DNA of 64,000 nucleotides from Silene latifolia (GCF_048544455.1 NC_133529.1:60210271-60274270); one strand, 5' to 3'; counted from the stretch's first letter, positions 1 through 11,694 are shown. Made by a program: numbers and translations. The notes: generated from the sequence alone by a model not told the origin.

Positions 1-596
1 TCCGGAGAAGTGATGGCTTTCTTTGCATGGTTATGTCTTGAGTCGGGGTAGTATTTCTCAAGAAAAGCCGCCTTCATGTCCTTCCAAGTACGGATTGTAC
101 CCGGTTGAAGGTAAAACAACCAATCTTTTGCCGCATCTTGAAGTGAAAATGGGAAAGCTCTCAACTTAAATTGATCTTCCGTGACACCATTTGGAATTGC
201 ACCCTCACACATCATATGGAATTCGGAAAGATGGCGATTTGGGTCATCTCCCGCATGTCCATGAAACTTTGGGAGGTTGTGAATGAAATAGCCCTTCAAT
301 TCAAAGTTGGCATTAGCCCCCATGGGTGGGTAGGCAATGCAAAGAGGTTGAGTGTCATAATTCCTTGCCCGGAGCTCCCTAATAGTTCTAGTATCATTCG
401 CCATTGACGGATATTCCACTTCAATTGGCTCTACGTCAATAGGATCTTCCTCAATAGGGGCTTCTAAAGGTGGTTCTTCTACTCTATGTGCTCGTTGGGC
501 TCTTTGGTACCAAGGGTTAGTGAATAGCCAAGAATAGGCACCAAAAGCGTCTTCGTCCACGGAAGTTGACTCACCGTGTTGTGGTGAGCCAAACAT
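1..596 (-). CDS. Athila-like gag, N-terminal part (cut by the window edge)
   Basis: An open frame runs from an ATG at 596 to the window start, about 198 codons. After an acidic N-terminal stretch the translation contains IRELRA, YPPMGANANFELKG, FHGHAGDDPNRHL, KDWLFYLQPGTIRTW and FLEKYYP. These are the usual landmarks of the retrotransposon gag domain in Athila-type plant elements. A second in-frame ATG lies at 404. The part seen shows no break. The rest of gag and pol would lie to the left of the window. Confidence 0.75.
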   Translation of the reverse strand, partial: MFGSPQHGESTSVDEDAFGAYSWLFTNPWYQRAQRAHRVEEPPLEAPIEEDPIDVEPIEVEYPSMANDTRTIRELRARNYDTQPLCIAYPPMGANANFELKGYFIHNLPKFHGHAGDDPNRHLSEFHMMCEGAIPNGVTEDQFKLRAFPFSLQDAAKDWLFYLQPGTIRTWKDMKAAFLEKYYPDSRHNHAKKAITSP

Positions 597-709
597 AAAC
601 CTTCGCACTAAGCAAACAAATTAGAACTTCCTATTACTTCTAACAACAAGAGGAGTAATAAAACAACTAAACATAAATTCACAAACTCAAGTTCTAGCTA
701 TGTTGCCCT

Positions 710-727
710 TCCCCGGCAACGGCGCCA
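710..727 (-). other. Primer-binding site matching tRNA-Asp 3' end
   Basis: On the minus strand this reads TGGCGCCGTTGCCGGGGA, the complement of the 3' end of plant tRNA-Asp, five bases inside the LTR edge. It fixes the direction of the element and the inner LTR border. Confidence 0.85.
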
Positions 728-732
728 AAATT

Positions 733-2254
733 TGGTAAGCAATAAACTAGGTCGTTAATATACTAGAATTAAGCTACCAAATTAACAATTTTTAAGCCAA
801 ACTACACTCTAGACTACTCTAAATGATAAAGTAATATAGTGCAAGTAAGGGTCGAACCCAAGAGAAGGTCTTTTAAGCTAAAAACTTGAAATGTAAACTA
901 TTGATTACTAATGACAAAGCTATAGACAAACAATGGTTATTCACAATGACAAACAATAGAGAGACATAAAAAGGGGGTTTTAGAGTTGATTTGTGACATG
1001 AAACAAAGTAAAATTTGCAAACTTGGTCTAACAAGCAATACAACAAACACTTGGTGAATAAGATAAATCAATAATTAAAAGAACTTGGTGCAATCCCCCC
1101 TTAGTAACCAACAATGGTAAAGCTTGACTCTTTTATAATTCTCCTCCTAATTTCTACCCAATACTATCACCTCAAGATGTTGATACATGCAAATTAAACC
1201 ATCTACACATATCCTTCAAGCTTAAGCAACAAATCATTAAACCATGACAAGAGACTAAGCATGAGCATTAAGAGTTCAACCAAAAGATGAAGCTAGGATC
1301 AATTCCTCATAAGATTAAACCATACAAATGAGCAAAAGACATGAACTTTCCTATTTGTTGCATGAATCCTTTAAACCAAATCAACAAACAACAAACTTGC
1401 TTCAACAATCCCAACTAAATTAAACCATTTCATTAGGATTTGCAATAATCAAGTAAATAACATGCAAGGATGGCCAACCCAAACAATTAATTACTCAACA
1501 TAAGAAATAAAGCACAAGAAAAGTTCATTAGATAAATAAGAGGAGATTAAAAGAGTCTTACAAAACCAAAGTTGGAAACTTTGGATGAATTACACCAAGA
1601 TGGGAAGGATTTAGTCTTCCATAGTCTTCAAAACCCAAAGAAATAAAGAAAGATTACAATTTTGTATCCAAATAGTCCTCTAAATTATTATAAGATTAAA
1701 CCCTAAGAATGAGATTAAAAGAGATGATATGATGGTAGGTGATAATCCCAGGTCTTCAAACTCTCGGGTATTTATAGGCCTTCACGAAAACCTAGAAAGA
1801 TTTCCACTTAAGAAGCCCACGAAGAAGATTAGAAAAACCCGTAAAGCGAGCAGGTGCGCAGCAGTGCGCAGCCGCGCAAGCACTGTTCATGTCTGCGCAT
1901 TTTTGCGCACTGCGCAAGACTTCGTTGTTTTGCGCAGTCGCGCACGGTCTCTCGCACTCGAACTTCTATTTCCCACGAGCTAGACCTCTTCAATTGCCTT
2001 CATTTCTTCTAGTCTTCATTCTTACTTCTCCCAACTGATTTCCGGGTTACAAGTGATCCTCTTGTGCCTTGCCTTGACCTTTGAAAGGTGCTCTAATGCC
2101 ACTCGGGTTCCATGCATAAGGATTGAGTGCCCAACCGAGTAAAAATGCACAAGTTACCACCATATAACCGATTGCCAATTGTTAGGAAAAGTGTACCAAA
2201 AGACCCATATTAAAAGACACGAGGGTGATAAAATCGCCCTCTTAGACCGACACA
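733..2254 (-). repeat. 5' LTR of the Athila-like element
   Basis: The LTR is about 1.52 kb. Read on the minus strand it starts near TGTGTCGGTC and ends in ACCA just before the primer site. It is noncoding and AT-rich. Around plus 1855-1945 it contains a cluster of TGCGCA-type short palindromes. Only one LTR is in the window, so the far border is uncertain by a few bases and no age can be given. Confidence 0.7.
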
Positions 2255-2261
2255 ATACATA

Positions 2262-3674
2262 ACTATCAGGTACCTTTCCCAGCCCAAAGCCATCTCAATC
2301 AACTCCTCCGACTTTCTCAGCTCATAGCCTCATATAGAATCGAAGTACATTATGTTGGCTCGGCTGCTCACAACCACCAGTGTCAATGTCCGCGACGTAA
2401 CTTGGAAATGCAAACACATGGTAATGGTAATGGTAATGGTAACAGAATAGATAAAAGAACATGTTTGTTAAAATCAAATTCAATGACTTCAAACTAGGTC
2501 CTTACAAGACACCCCCTCCCGACCCTAATGCCCGACTAACACCCCTTCGCATACGAGACCTCTTAGGCTAGCCACGGTCCATCTATACGGACTTTTGAAG
2601 GAGCTTGCAGTAAAGTACGTGAGAGTCATGGTCATTCATGACACGATTTAATGGCTTCGTGGTTCAAGATGTGAAAACTATTTCAAATGCAGAGGTTTAC
2701 ACTTTCCATGTTACATCCGCTTTCACGCCTGTTTTTCAATAGATGGTAGATCTATGGCCGATAAACCATTTATTTCGATGTTGAGGACATTGCTAGACGT
2801 GTTCCATCTAATGAAGGGTACAATACGACATCGACTTCTGATTTTATAATCTCTCGACTAGGTTGAGTTTGGAACTCGCATCCGCTTCAATCAATAACAC
2901 CGCAGTCGATTCAAGACAGTTCATCGACTTATTCAAAAACTTGCCCATGAATTCCAAGATCAGACACTTCCCTCTTGGACCTTTCAACCCGATAGAGAAG
3001 AAGATCAATGTTATTCTTTGAAGAATGCAATAACGAACACGATGCCCCGCAATGGCTAGATCGGCAAGAGATTAACTCAGAATGTATGTGTCTTTTGGTA
3101 CACTTACCTCAACGATCGATGAGCGAGATAGCAGAGATAGCAATTGGGTTGGATAAAAGTGGGCAAAAGTTCATATGGGTTCTTAGATTTGTCGATAAAG
3201 GCGATATTTTCACACATGATGAGAATAAGGCACCCTAAGTCGCTAGACAAGTACCACCAGAGGTTGAAAAACGAGGCTTAGTGGTGACAGAATGGGTCCC
3301 CACTCGACATTCTTGCGCATCCATCAATTGGGGGTTCATGAGTCATTGCGGATGGGGCTCATGCGTGGAAAGCATTAGCATGGGAGTAGCAATCGCAGCC
3401 TGGCCTATCACCCTCGACCGACCCAAAGAACGCGATCCTAGTAATCGAGGTTCTTGGAGTTGGTATAGTTGTTCGTGAGTGGGAACACAGAGGTACAGTT
3501 GTGGTTTCGAGTACGATTGAGAATGCAATTAGAAAATTGATGCAAACAGAAGAAGGAAAACAAATCAGGAAAAGAGCTACTGAATTAGGATCTCGTGTTA
3601 GAGCGTCATGTGCCAAAGGCGGTTCTTCCCGTTTAGAGTTGGATTCTTTCATATCTCACATAACTAAATCCTAG
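2262..3674 (+). pseudogene. Zeatin O-glucosyltransferase-like UGT pseudogene
   Basis: Pieces of a family 1 UDP-glycosyltransferase appear in order but in changing frames. Near 2268-2380 is VPFPAQSHLNQLL..VHYVGSAAHN, the N-terminal acceptor domain. Near 2625-2740 is VMVIHD..SNAEVYTFHVTSAF, in pieces. Near 2960-3000 is FPLGPFNPIEKK, and near 3150-3215 GLDKSGQKFIWVLR..DKGDIF. The PSPG donor-binding box at 3285-3430 includes FMSHCGWGSCVESISMGV and AAWP. The C-terminal end is KGGSSRLELDSFISHITKS and a stop at 3672. The wording matches zeatin O-glucosyltransferase-like enzymes (UGT93 type), which glucosylate cytokinins or other small acceptors. Several frame changes and stops break it. In the PSPG box the Asn after HCGW has become Gly. 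The first 10-15 codons are missing where the Athila LTR begins. Confidence 0.85.
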
Positions 3675-4186
3675 ATATTGTTCTCTTACCATTGTTTTCT
3701 TGTTATGGTTTATCTTTATATCAATCAAGCTTTCTTCTTTACTATCGAAAAACACCTTTCCAATGTCTGTTTTGTCTTTGAAAGTTTGAATTCAACAGTT
3801 TTGTAATTTTTCTAATGCCTATTTGTCTTTGTATTCAACAGTTTCGTAATCATTGGCTTTTGCCGTTGAATGAAAAAAAAATCGACTATTCTAATAAACT
3901 CACATATTAGGTCATTACCCTTTTCATATTCTTGAGTAAGGCGGCATCGCCATTTGACTTTTCAGGTGAAGAGAAGGCGGCCAAATGAGACTGACTAATG
4001 CAGTGAAATACTGAAATGGAGGAAGTAGTCTTTACTAAAATTTACGGTTCTGAGATAGCACACAGTTCAATCTTTAGCAATTGCTTAGATGAAGGATTTT
4101 TTATTTCTAGTATAAATATTGTGGGAAGTGTAATTGAAAAAGAATGAAAGTACATACACTCGATCTGCCTTGATTTAATTTTGCTC
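3675..4186. other. Spacer between convergent genes
   Basis: AT-rich, with no coding pattern. It probably contains the downstream end of the old glycosyltransferase gene and the 3' untranslated region of the deformylase gene, whose stop codon is at 4187-4189. Confidence 0.4.
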
Positions 4187-7100
4187 TCAGAATACAACAG
4201 TCTTGTTCTCCAGGAAAGGTAAAACCCGCAGCTCACAGTAACACTTTATCGCCTTGGCAAGACATTGTTTCTCAAGGTTTTCCGACTTCTGAACAAAGCT
4301 CTGGAAGTTATCTCTGTGGGAAACTCTCTCAACCTGCAGCATAGAACATAAGACAATTCAGTTTTTTAATAAATCTAGCCAATGAAGGAAATAAGCTATG
4401 GAGTACAAACCTACACACTCCGTACTATGCTAGTAAAGTCATGTAGAGATGGTTTGAATCCCGTCAGCATAAATATTGTTCATTACACAGGACTCTTTAT
4501 AGGTTGAATACTTAAAGAAAGGAGTTATCACGGGCTTAGTAGGGTATATATGATGGAATATGACATAATGTACACCGTACTTAAAGGCATACTATTTGTT
4601 CAATGATTGCTCCTGCATCAAGTTCTTCGGTCACAAAGTGAGCAGTAGCACCAATCATTTTCACTCCATAATCAAAGGCCTGCCAACGTCACCTGCAAAA
4701 TAGTAAGTACAGGGACACACCAAAATCTTGCAAGCGCGAAATTTATTGAAAGTAGAGAGAAGCAAAATGGAACCTGTCTGGAAGGATTCCCACCCTTGAA
4801 TGATGGCAAAAGGCCGTGATGAATGTTAATTATGTCCTTTCCATACTTTTTCAAGAAATTCCCTGAAAATATCTACAAAAAGATTATGCAAAATCAAGAA
4901 TTACAGTGAACAGGAAAAGAAAATGAAGAAGAAGAATAGCTCATGAATATCAAAAGTCAACAACATTACGAGTCACAGCCCAAAATCTGTTTTGAGGTTG
5001 CCTCAAGTTTAAGACGGTCTTTTTTGTAAGCTGAAGACGGTCTTATACATGTTTTCTCTGTCTTATTATTTCAGGTCTTTAACACTCGCACTTTACAAAA
5101 TGTAAACATGTTTCCTTTGTCTTATTGTCAACTCCAACATCTGTTGCTTCGTAGTTTATTCATAGTTCCTTCGGCCTTAATAAAACTCCAAACTTTGTGA
5201 TTATCATGGAAATTTGTAGCGCAAGCAGCCTAAGAACAGTGTACAACAACATTGGCCCAACACCTAAATGGCTTCCTCCCATGGCGAGGTGAGGGGTCAT
5301 GTGCACGTGGCCTTGATGCCAATGGAGTCAAATATTGTATCAAGTGACTGCCATTATCAATGCAAAAAGAAGGGCAGAGCCAGTTTAGTGAGCAATTTAC
5401 TTTATTTCATCATAATCCAGTACCAAGGAATAGTGAGAACAACCTTATGTAGCTACAACAGAAAGTGTCACTAGCAGAGGATGAATATATAGGAGGGAGA
5501 TCAGGGGTACCTGCATGTACCTCGCAAGTATTAGAAAATCTGTATCCTGAACTAAATCCAGGATCTCCTCTTCCCTTTTGTTTACAGCACTAGTGTTTAG
5601 AAAATGATATGGAATCTGATACCGCTCAAGAAAACGCATCGCATGGGAGTCTGGATCTCTATGATGATTGCTGCAAGAACAACAGAAATCTCAGTGAAGA
5701 TAGCACATATTAAGAGTAACATGAAATGTGGGGGAAAGGGTGTGTTCATTGATAACCTTATCACACAAGTTATATCAACAGGCAGTCTTTTGTCTTGCCA
5801 TGCATGTAGCAAATCAACAAGACAATGATCCTACAATAAAATTAATGAAAGATAGTGTTATATTATGGAATACCGGCTCGCTTCTCCATGACGAAAATGA
5901 GGGGATAAAAGGTAAAATAAAAAGAAGACCTGCTTAGAAGCAAAAACTGCAATTTTGTATTTTGGATCCAGATCAGGCACGCGAACTACTGATTTTATTG
6001 CACTGAACATTGCACCAAGTTTGAGGAAGTCGGCATCCATTTGCGTCCTTGGCCATTTGGATGGATCAAAAATAAAGTCACTGAAAAGCAAAGGAACCAA
6101 TAATTATTACTCCATGTAAAAGAAATTTCAAACCACCTTTTCTCACAGTGAAGGTTCAAACTGTAACATTTTAGCATCAGTGGCCACTGACTAGCTTAGG
6201 TGGTAATGTCATTGAGCGAGTGGTACTCATCACATGAGATCAAAATTCGTCATCATCAAAACTGTTATTACGGCTCCATTCAAACCAAAATCTGATCACT
6301 GACTGAAGACTGTAGGCTGGTAGCCATTACCTCATGCAATGGGGTAAGCAGGTGAAAATGAAATAAGCGATAAAAAGGACAGTATAATGTGTACCTAATC
6401 GGGAGTAATAACAAAAGGATAATGTTTCGAAATTGTAGCATGTACATATACTAGAAGAAAAATGACCACTATCAATAGCTCTGAAAGCAAGAGCAATATA
6501 CAGAAGCTCAATTATGAAGCGAAATCTAGCTACATTGCACTACCAGCACAGTTTTTATCCCATAAATTTCCTCGATGCTCCTAAATTTACCAAACTCTAT
6601 GAAGAGCTTCACAATTCAAGTGCTAATCTCTCCTCTCTAACCAAAATATATGTCAAATCATCAAATGTCTTAAATACTACTCCCTCTAACATGCATTCCT
6701 ATATAGTTGCGCCAAAACCTATATTGGGCATTTCGGAGATATAGAGGAAGTAACAAACCCGCTATTGTGTTCTATAAATGCTCTCAGAGCACCAGTATGA
6801 AGATATGATATCCCATAAAAATTTAACCAAAGCAAAAGAATAGTAAGTCTTTGGCTCAATCAGAAATGGATAAATTGGCATAGGTCAATCAAGGCGACGA
6901 TAATGCAGCAAAAAGCAAAATGCAAAAGAAAAAGACCTTCTGGAATAAAAGATAGGCTTGTTTTCAGGCACAAAAACATCAGCTCCAAGAATGTTTCCAC
7001 CCCTTGAAGCAATACACTCTGATAACTTGGCCACTATCCCAACTGCATCCTACATTTTCCCCACAAATTATGGAATAAGAACGTAATACGACCTTTGATT

Positions 7101-7631
7101 GGTTAAACACTCGGTATTGCAACAACAAATAAGATATCCAATACACTATAGAACCATTGTACACTGTAAAACGATCTTACACAGTAATCAATGATTAGTG
7201 CATTTCCTATCAAACAAACAAGAAGATTCAATCTTTTCACAATTTAAACATATGGGCACCAACCAAAACAAACGGACGATTGAGACGGAGAGAGTAATTA
7301 ACATTGGATAGTGTAAAACAATAAAGACTCAAACTTTTCATAATTTTTGGGCACCAACCAAAACAATTACTCCCTCCGCCTCGATCACTTTACTTAACTT
7401 GTTTTTTCGTATACTAAACAAATGACTGAGACAGAGGTAGTAATTACTGTGGATAACGTAAAATAATACAAAACGAATACGAGTAGAAGAATAACTTACA
7501 GGGCAATGAAAGACATGGATGCCATGAACGAGAGAGGGGTCTGCAGGTGATTTACAAGAGTTGAAGGATCTCTTTGTCAATTTAGAGAAGTTGGGTTGTT
7601 GTTGTGATGATAATCTTCGAAAAATATTCAT
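4187..7631 (-). CDS. PURU: Formyltetrahydrofolate deformylase, mitochondrial (PurU-like)
   Basis: Hydrolyses 10-formyl-tetrahydrofolate to formate and tetrahydrofolate; in plants it works in mitochondria and supports photorespiratory glycine oxidation. Eight exons join in frame with GT..AG introns: 7631-7500, 7049-6937, 6080-5930, 5830-5757, 5670-5511, 4872-4774, 4679-4593 and 4333-4187. They give 320 aa, near the length of the Arabidopsis enzymes. Residues 1-36 are basic and Ser-rich like a mitochondrial presequence. An ACT domain starts at [15 protein letters not shown] (about 39-53). The formyltransferase domain has [17 protein letters not shown], then N226 and H228 in [11 protein letters not shown], and D264 in EELDAGAI. 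These three form the family's Asn-His-Asp catalytic set. No break was seen. The start is the first ATG, at 7631; a TTG twelve bases upstream is not needed. Confidence 0.93.
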
Positions 7632-7810
7632 GTTTTTTTGCAATAATTTTGGACCTTAATTCTTCATCATGCTAAGATATTGGTTTGTGGAACTGAGACA
7701 GCCCAGACAGGAGTGTACGAAAGGTGAATAATTGGGTTGCCATTTTTTTCACCAACTAATTTCTGCATATTATTCACAATCCTCTGGAAATTATGGTGGC
7801 CAATCACTTA
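7632..7810 (-). promoter_or_regulatory. Upstream region of the deformylase gene
   Basis: Noncoding sequence between the deformylase start codon and the first MITE. It should hold the 5' untranslated region and core promoter. I could not pick a convincing TATA box or transcription start. Confidence 0.3.
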
Positions 7811-8089
7811 GGGGTGTTTGGTTGGGAGGTTTGGAATGGAATGGAATGGATTCTACCCATTCTAGTGTTTGGTTGGAGTATTTTGGAATGGAGTTAGAAT
7901 CTTGATGGATTCTCATTCCACCCCAACCCCTTGGAATCCCATACCCACCTCCTCCCCATGGATTCAAACTTCATTTGTTTATTTTTCTAATGAACCAAAC
8001 ATGTTTTGGAAGGTATGGAATTGGAACTTCATACTCCCATGGTTTCTCATTCCAATCCATTCCATTCCTAAGTAGTGAACCAAACGACC
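7811..8089. mobile_element. Tourist-like (PIF/Harbinger-type) MITE
   Basis: About 279 bp. The left end GGGGTGTTTGGTT and the right end AACCAAACGACC form imperfect inverted termini. The inside is rich in GGAATGG/CCATTCC blocks that also pair. A TTA stands just before the left end, as expected for PIF/Harbinger target duplications, but no TTA follows the right end. The right terminus may be worn. Confidence 0.55.
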
Positions 8090-9315
8090 TGCTTTTGGCA
8101 CGATACTTACTATTAATAAAAATGAATAGGACATTGGTGGGGTTAGTGTTAGGAGAGAGAGATGAATTAATAAGACTTAAATAAAGAGTTGTGGGGCCAA
8201 AACATTAAGAAAAGTAATAAAATATGAGTAAAAGAGTTGTGTGGGGTTTGGTTATAGGAGAGAGAGATGAATAAAATAAGAGTAAAAGTTAGCAAAAAAA
8301 GGAAAGGGGAACATTACTTGAATAATCCGTTTCGGGAAAGAGAGAACATTATAGCGAATAAGAGGAAGTATTAAATATAGGTTTGCAAGGTTGAGAACTG
8401 GCCCATCATTATCCGTCTTAGTATAAAAACGACTTAAATATGCTTCCACTTGCATATTTGGTACAAACCTTTTTTTAGTCCCTAAACATCTTTTTTATCT
8501 TGTCTACCATATTTTACAACAGATTTGTGTCTCAATAAAGAGTACTTTGTAATCGAAGAGATTATAAAAGTTAGGTGGATTTTTCTATAACACTTATAGA
8601 TTCGAATTTGGCTTTATTTTAGGAGGTCGTTGGAATTGTGCTTTAAACAATTTCTTAATTGTTCTTGTGTAATTAATGATTATGAGGGAAATGAGTCGCT
8701 AAAGTGATTGCCGCCCTTTCTACTGTAGATGTAGTTCTCAACGTAATTTTCATCACGGGTAGTTCGAAAACAGCATTTCTAATGTAGATTAGTTCTCAAC
8801 GCAATTTCATCATGGGTAGTTCGAAAACAGCATTTACACTGCAAATATAAAACCAACTTGGCACCAATTTTCATTCATATTTCATACCCTTCTTAACTGA
8901 GTCTTTTATTAAAATAATATTTAAAAATAAAAAAATTATCATTTTGGTTTTAAATCAAAACAATTTGTCAAATTAGTGTTCGTGTAGGACCGGAGAAACC
9001 AAACTTAAGACCCATAAGCCAATACCTTTGCCAATCACCATTGATAACCTCTCCCCTTCCTTGACCACAACACTATCGGCAAGTCACTAACCACCACCCC
9101 ATCGCCGGCCACCCCACCATGAACCACCATCTAACCCATGAAGCACCACCGCCCCACTCACTCCTACGACCACCGCCAACTCCACTCACTAGACATCACA
9201 CCCGAATTCACCACCACCACAACCAAAATCTCCACTATTTACCACTCGAACAAACCACCAGCAGCAGCCAACTCAAAGCCCTCGGAAAATTAGACCATAC
9301 GTCGCTATGTGTTGA
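8090..9315. other. Intergenic spacer with short duplications
   Basis: No gene was recognised. At 8130-8290 two imperfect copies share GGAGAGAGAGATGAAT. A clearer tandem duplication lies at 8734-8837. From about 9010 the sequence becomes rich in CCACCA and would encode only a Pro/His-rich peptide, which I read as low-complexity DNA. Confidence 0.4.
8734..8837. repeat. Tandem duplication, unit about 58 bp
   Basis: Two copies begin with GTTCTCAACG (8734 and 8792) and share GGGTAGTTCGAAAACAGCAT with a few differences. A local duplication; no function suggested. Confidence 0.7.
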
Positions 9316-9323
9316 CATATGGG

Positions 9324-9463
9324 CAGTGGTGGAGCGAGGGGGGCACCCCCGCTAAAGTTTGAAAACTTCGAATTTTTTAGTTAAAATTTTCGAATTTTTT
9401 CGAAGCACCCTTATAATATTTCTCTTTCGCCCCCGCTGCCTTAAAATATTGGCTCTGCCACTG
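9324..9463. mobile_element. Short 140 bp MITE (CAGTGGNGGAGC family)
   Basis: Terminal inverted repeats CAGTGGTGGAGC and GGCTCTGCCACTG enclose a fold-back core in which GCACCCCCGC and GCGAAAG/CCCCCGCTGCC stretches face each other. The flanks CATATGGG (9316-9323) and CATATGGA (9464-9471) look like an 8 bp target duplication with one mismatch, pointing to a hAT-like transposase. Too small to encode anything. Confidence 0.6.
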
Positions 9464-9471
9464 CATATGGA

Positions 9472-9849
9472 GAAGGCTTTGAACTAAGGAGTGGTCCATT
9501 TTTCTGGGTGAAACAGGGAAGGAAATGCTCAGTGGTGGATGAACGTCGTCGTCGGTGGTGACGAGCATTGGGTGTGGTTGCGGGTGTTGACGGCTGATGG
9601 AGATAGCTAGATGTAGTGGGCACCTTTAACGAAGAACACCTTTACCACACCCAAAATCACGGAAACCGAAAACGAAAATTAGCGGCCGAAACGATATGAG
9701 GGAGAGAGACGGTGTTGGCAACGAGCGAGGTTGGTTTCGTCGGACTTTTGGCGAGTGCAATGGTGAGTTTTGTGTTTGGAATGCCGGTCGTCCGGATTGG
9801 GTTGCTTCAAGGGATGTCGAGGACGGGAATGTGGTGGGTCTGGGAGTAC
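9472..9849. other. Intergenic spacer, no gene recognised
   Basis: Overlapping open frames on both strands give arginine- and proline-rich peptides without a known domain. They are probably chance frames in a GC-richer stretch. The segment ends at the target duplication of the solo LTR. Confidence 0.35.
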
Positions 9850-9854
9850 GTAGG

Positions 9855-11206
9855 TGTAACACCCCCATACTCCAAGTGCCTTACCAGGACCACTCAAGGC
9901 ATGGAAGTGCTACCATCTCGGTTACCCGAGGCAATGATAATCAAATGACAATGAAGAAACATAATTTAAATAACAAAATAGTTTAAAGTGATTACATGAT
10001 CAAAACCAAAACCAAAACCAAAACTGAAATACAAGATTCTCGACGGTCTCATCGCTAAAACTATCAAAGCTATAAAATATCGTCGACACAATGAAGACTT
10101 CTAATCGCCACGTGATGACTCATCCCAGTTATCCCATACGCGTCATATCATACCTGCTCAATAACTGCTCACCACCCCCGAATGGATCACCATAGTTTTT
10201 AAAACATTAAACGGAGTCAGTACTAATCACACAATTTATATAAACCAACAACACAGTAAACAAGCAGCTCACACGGTCACACACACAATCACACCCACTC
10301 CAATCAATCTCCGTCACCGATCGTCCATGAACCGACCACGCAGTGGGGGACCACAGCCCTGTTCCCACCTAAGCCCCGCTCATCATACCGAGCGATAACC
10401 CTGTCCCATTAATGTGCACATCCCCTCCCGTGGTGGGTTCCACGGAGGGCGAAACTAGGGCGTGAAGCCACTCCCGCAAGTGACTCCACTCAGCCGAGAA
10501 CGCATCTCGAGAACCAGAGACAAACAATCACAATCAACAACCGTCACAATACAATTACGATAGTATTCAACAACCACAACACATCAACAACACATTATGG
10601 GACTAATACTGAGTAGGGAAACCCTACCTGGAACAGCAACACAATCAGACGGTCTCAACAGCTGTATCAAAATTCCTCTTTTACGAATCCTCCTCCTAAC
10701 ATATAATCACATAATTACTAACAATCACAAAACTAACACAAATCCCCAATCCCAAAATTAGGGTTTAAACAAAGTTAACTAAATACTATAAAATTGGTAT
10801 GTAGATCTTACCCTTGACGCAAGGAACACTATGATGCAAAGAACAAGATGATCCGACACTCCTAGCCTTGGGGATTTGCCAACAACGCGACGAGAGAGAA
10901 CTACGTAACTCCTTTTTCTTTTGAAAGGTTTAGAAAGGTTAAAAATGATGAAATAAACTGACGGAAACTTTTTATATCAAACTCGCGTTATTAGCAAAAC
11001 CCGTCAAAACAACCCCGTAAAACACACTTACTCGATCGAGTAACTAACGTACTCGATCGAGTGCCGCTTACTCGATCGAGTACCAAGGCTACTCGATCGA
11101 GTACCCAACAGGTCAGAAACTGTTTTAAAACGCAAAACACACTTACTCGACAGAGTAAGGCCCACTCGATAGAGTACCCAGAGACTCATAAAACCGTGGT
11201 ATTACA
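9855..11206 (-). mobile_element. Solo LTR of a Tekay-like Ty3/gypsy element
   Basis: 1352 bp, read on the minus strand from TGTAATACC to GGTGTTACA. It is flanked on both sides by the 5 bp target duplication GTAGG (9850-9854 and 11207-11211). It matches the 3' LTR of the element at 45353-51681 over its length, including both termini and the palindrome array. A perfect duplication around a single LTR is the mark of recombination between the two LTRs of a former full element. Confidence 0.9.
11028..11177. repeat. CTCGATCGAG palindrome array inside the solo LTR
   Basis: Four perfect ACTCGATCGAGT-type palindromes and two variants (ACTCGACAGAGT, ACTCGATAGAGT) are spaced by about 7-45 bp near the 5' end of the LTR in its own orientation. 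The same array occurs in the 3' LTR at 50355-50506. Confidence 0.9.
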
Positions 11207-11211
11207 GTAGG

Positions 11212-11484
11212 CGCCGGCGGTGGGTCTGGGACTACGTCGGCTCGAGCGATGAGTCTAGGTGATGTATGGCGGTGGTTGGTGCGGATATGCCATGGTGGAG
11301 TCTAGGTGATGTATGGCGGTGGTTGGTGCGGATATGCCATGGTGGTGGCTTGATGATAAGGTTGATAGTTGAGGTAAAAATGGTGGGGCATATGATGAGG
11401 TCATCAAATGTAGGGTAACGTTTAGGTATGGGATCTCCCATGCTAGTTGGACACTGGTTTGATAAATAACTTTCATTCCAACTC
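11212..11484. other. Intergenic spacer with a 47 bp tandem duplication
   Basis: Two exact copies of a 47 bp unit beginning GAGTCTAGGTGATG occupy 11251-11297 and 11298-11344. The rest shows no coding pattern beyond Pro/His-rich frames on the minus strand. Confidence 0.6.
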
Positions 11485-11501
11485 AAAATGATAATTACCA
11501 A

Positions 11502-11694
11502 AGTTAGCTGGTGTGAGTGGTAAGGGCTCTCATATCTTAAATAAGTGGTTAGGGGTTCAATTCTCCACACTTGCGAATGAAAAGGCCAAACTTGGAAGGG
11601 GTCAAGTCATTAAATTGTCTTCAATACCTCAAAGGAGATTGCCCCAACTGTCGGTAAGGGAAGGGGAACTCATGGTTAACACCAAAAAAAAAAA
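11502..11694 (+). mobile_element. SINE (tRNA-derived)
   Basis: A pol III-like head carries an A box, TAGCTGGTGTGAGTGG (11505-11520), and a B box, GGTTCAATTC (11554-11563), and the unit ends in an A-rich tail at 11684-11694. Imperfect flanking repeats AAAATGATAATTAC (11485-11498) and AAAACGATAACTGT (about 11698-11711) look like an aged target duplication. It lies downstream of the eL15 gene. Confidence 0.75.

Larger units (their letters stand above)
1..2254 (-). mobile_element. Athila-like Ty3/gypsy LTR retrotransposon, 5' part
   Basis: The element reads right to left: LTR at 733-2254, primer-binding site, leader, then the start of gag running off the window edge. A tRNA-Asp primer site and a large gag behind a 1.5 kb LTR fit the Athila/Tat branch of Ty3/gypsy. 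The lineage is inferred because pol lies outside the window. The outer LTR border at about 2252-2254 was placed from the TG..CA rule. No target duplication can be tested because the other end is missing. The element abuts, and probably interrupts, the glycosyltransferase pseudogene that begins a few bases further on. Confidence 0.8.

Noticed and set aside
9119-9355. A Pro/His-rich protein.
   Set aside because: It comes from CCACCA low-complexity DNA and runs into a MITE.
11502-11694. A small protein frame and a tRNA-like head.
   Set aside because: The frame runs through the pol III boxes and into the A-rich tail of a SINE.
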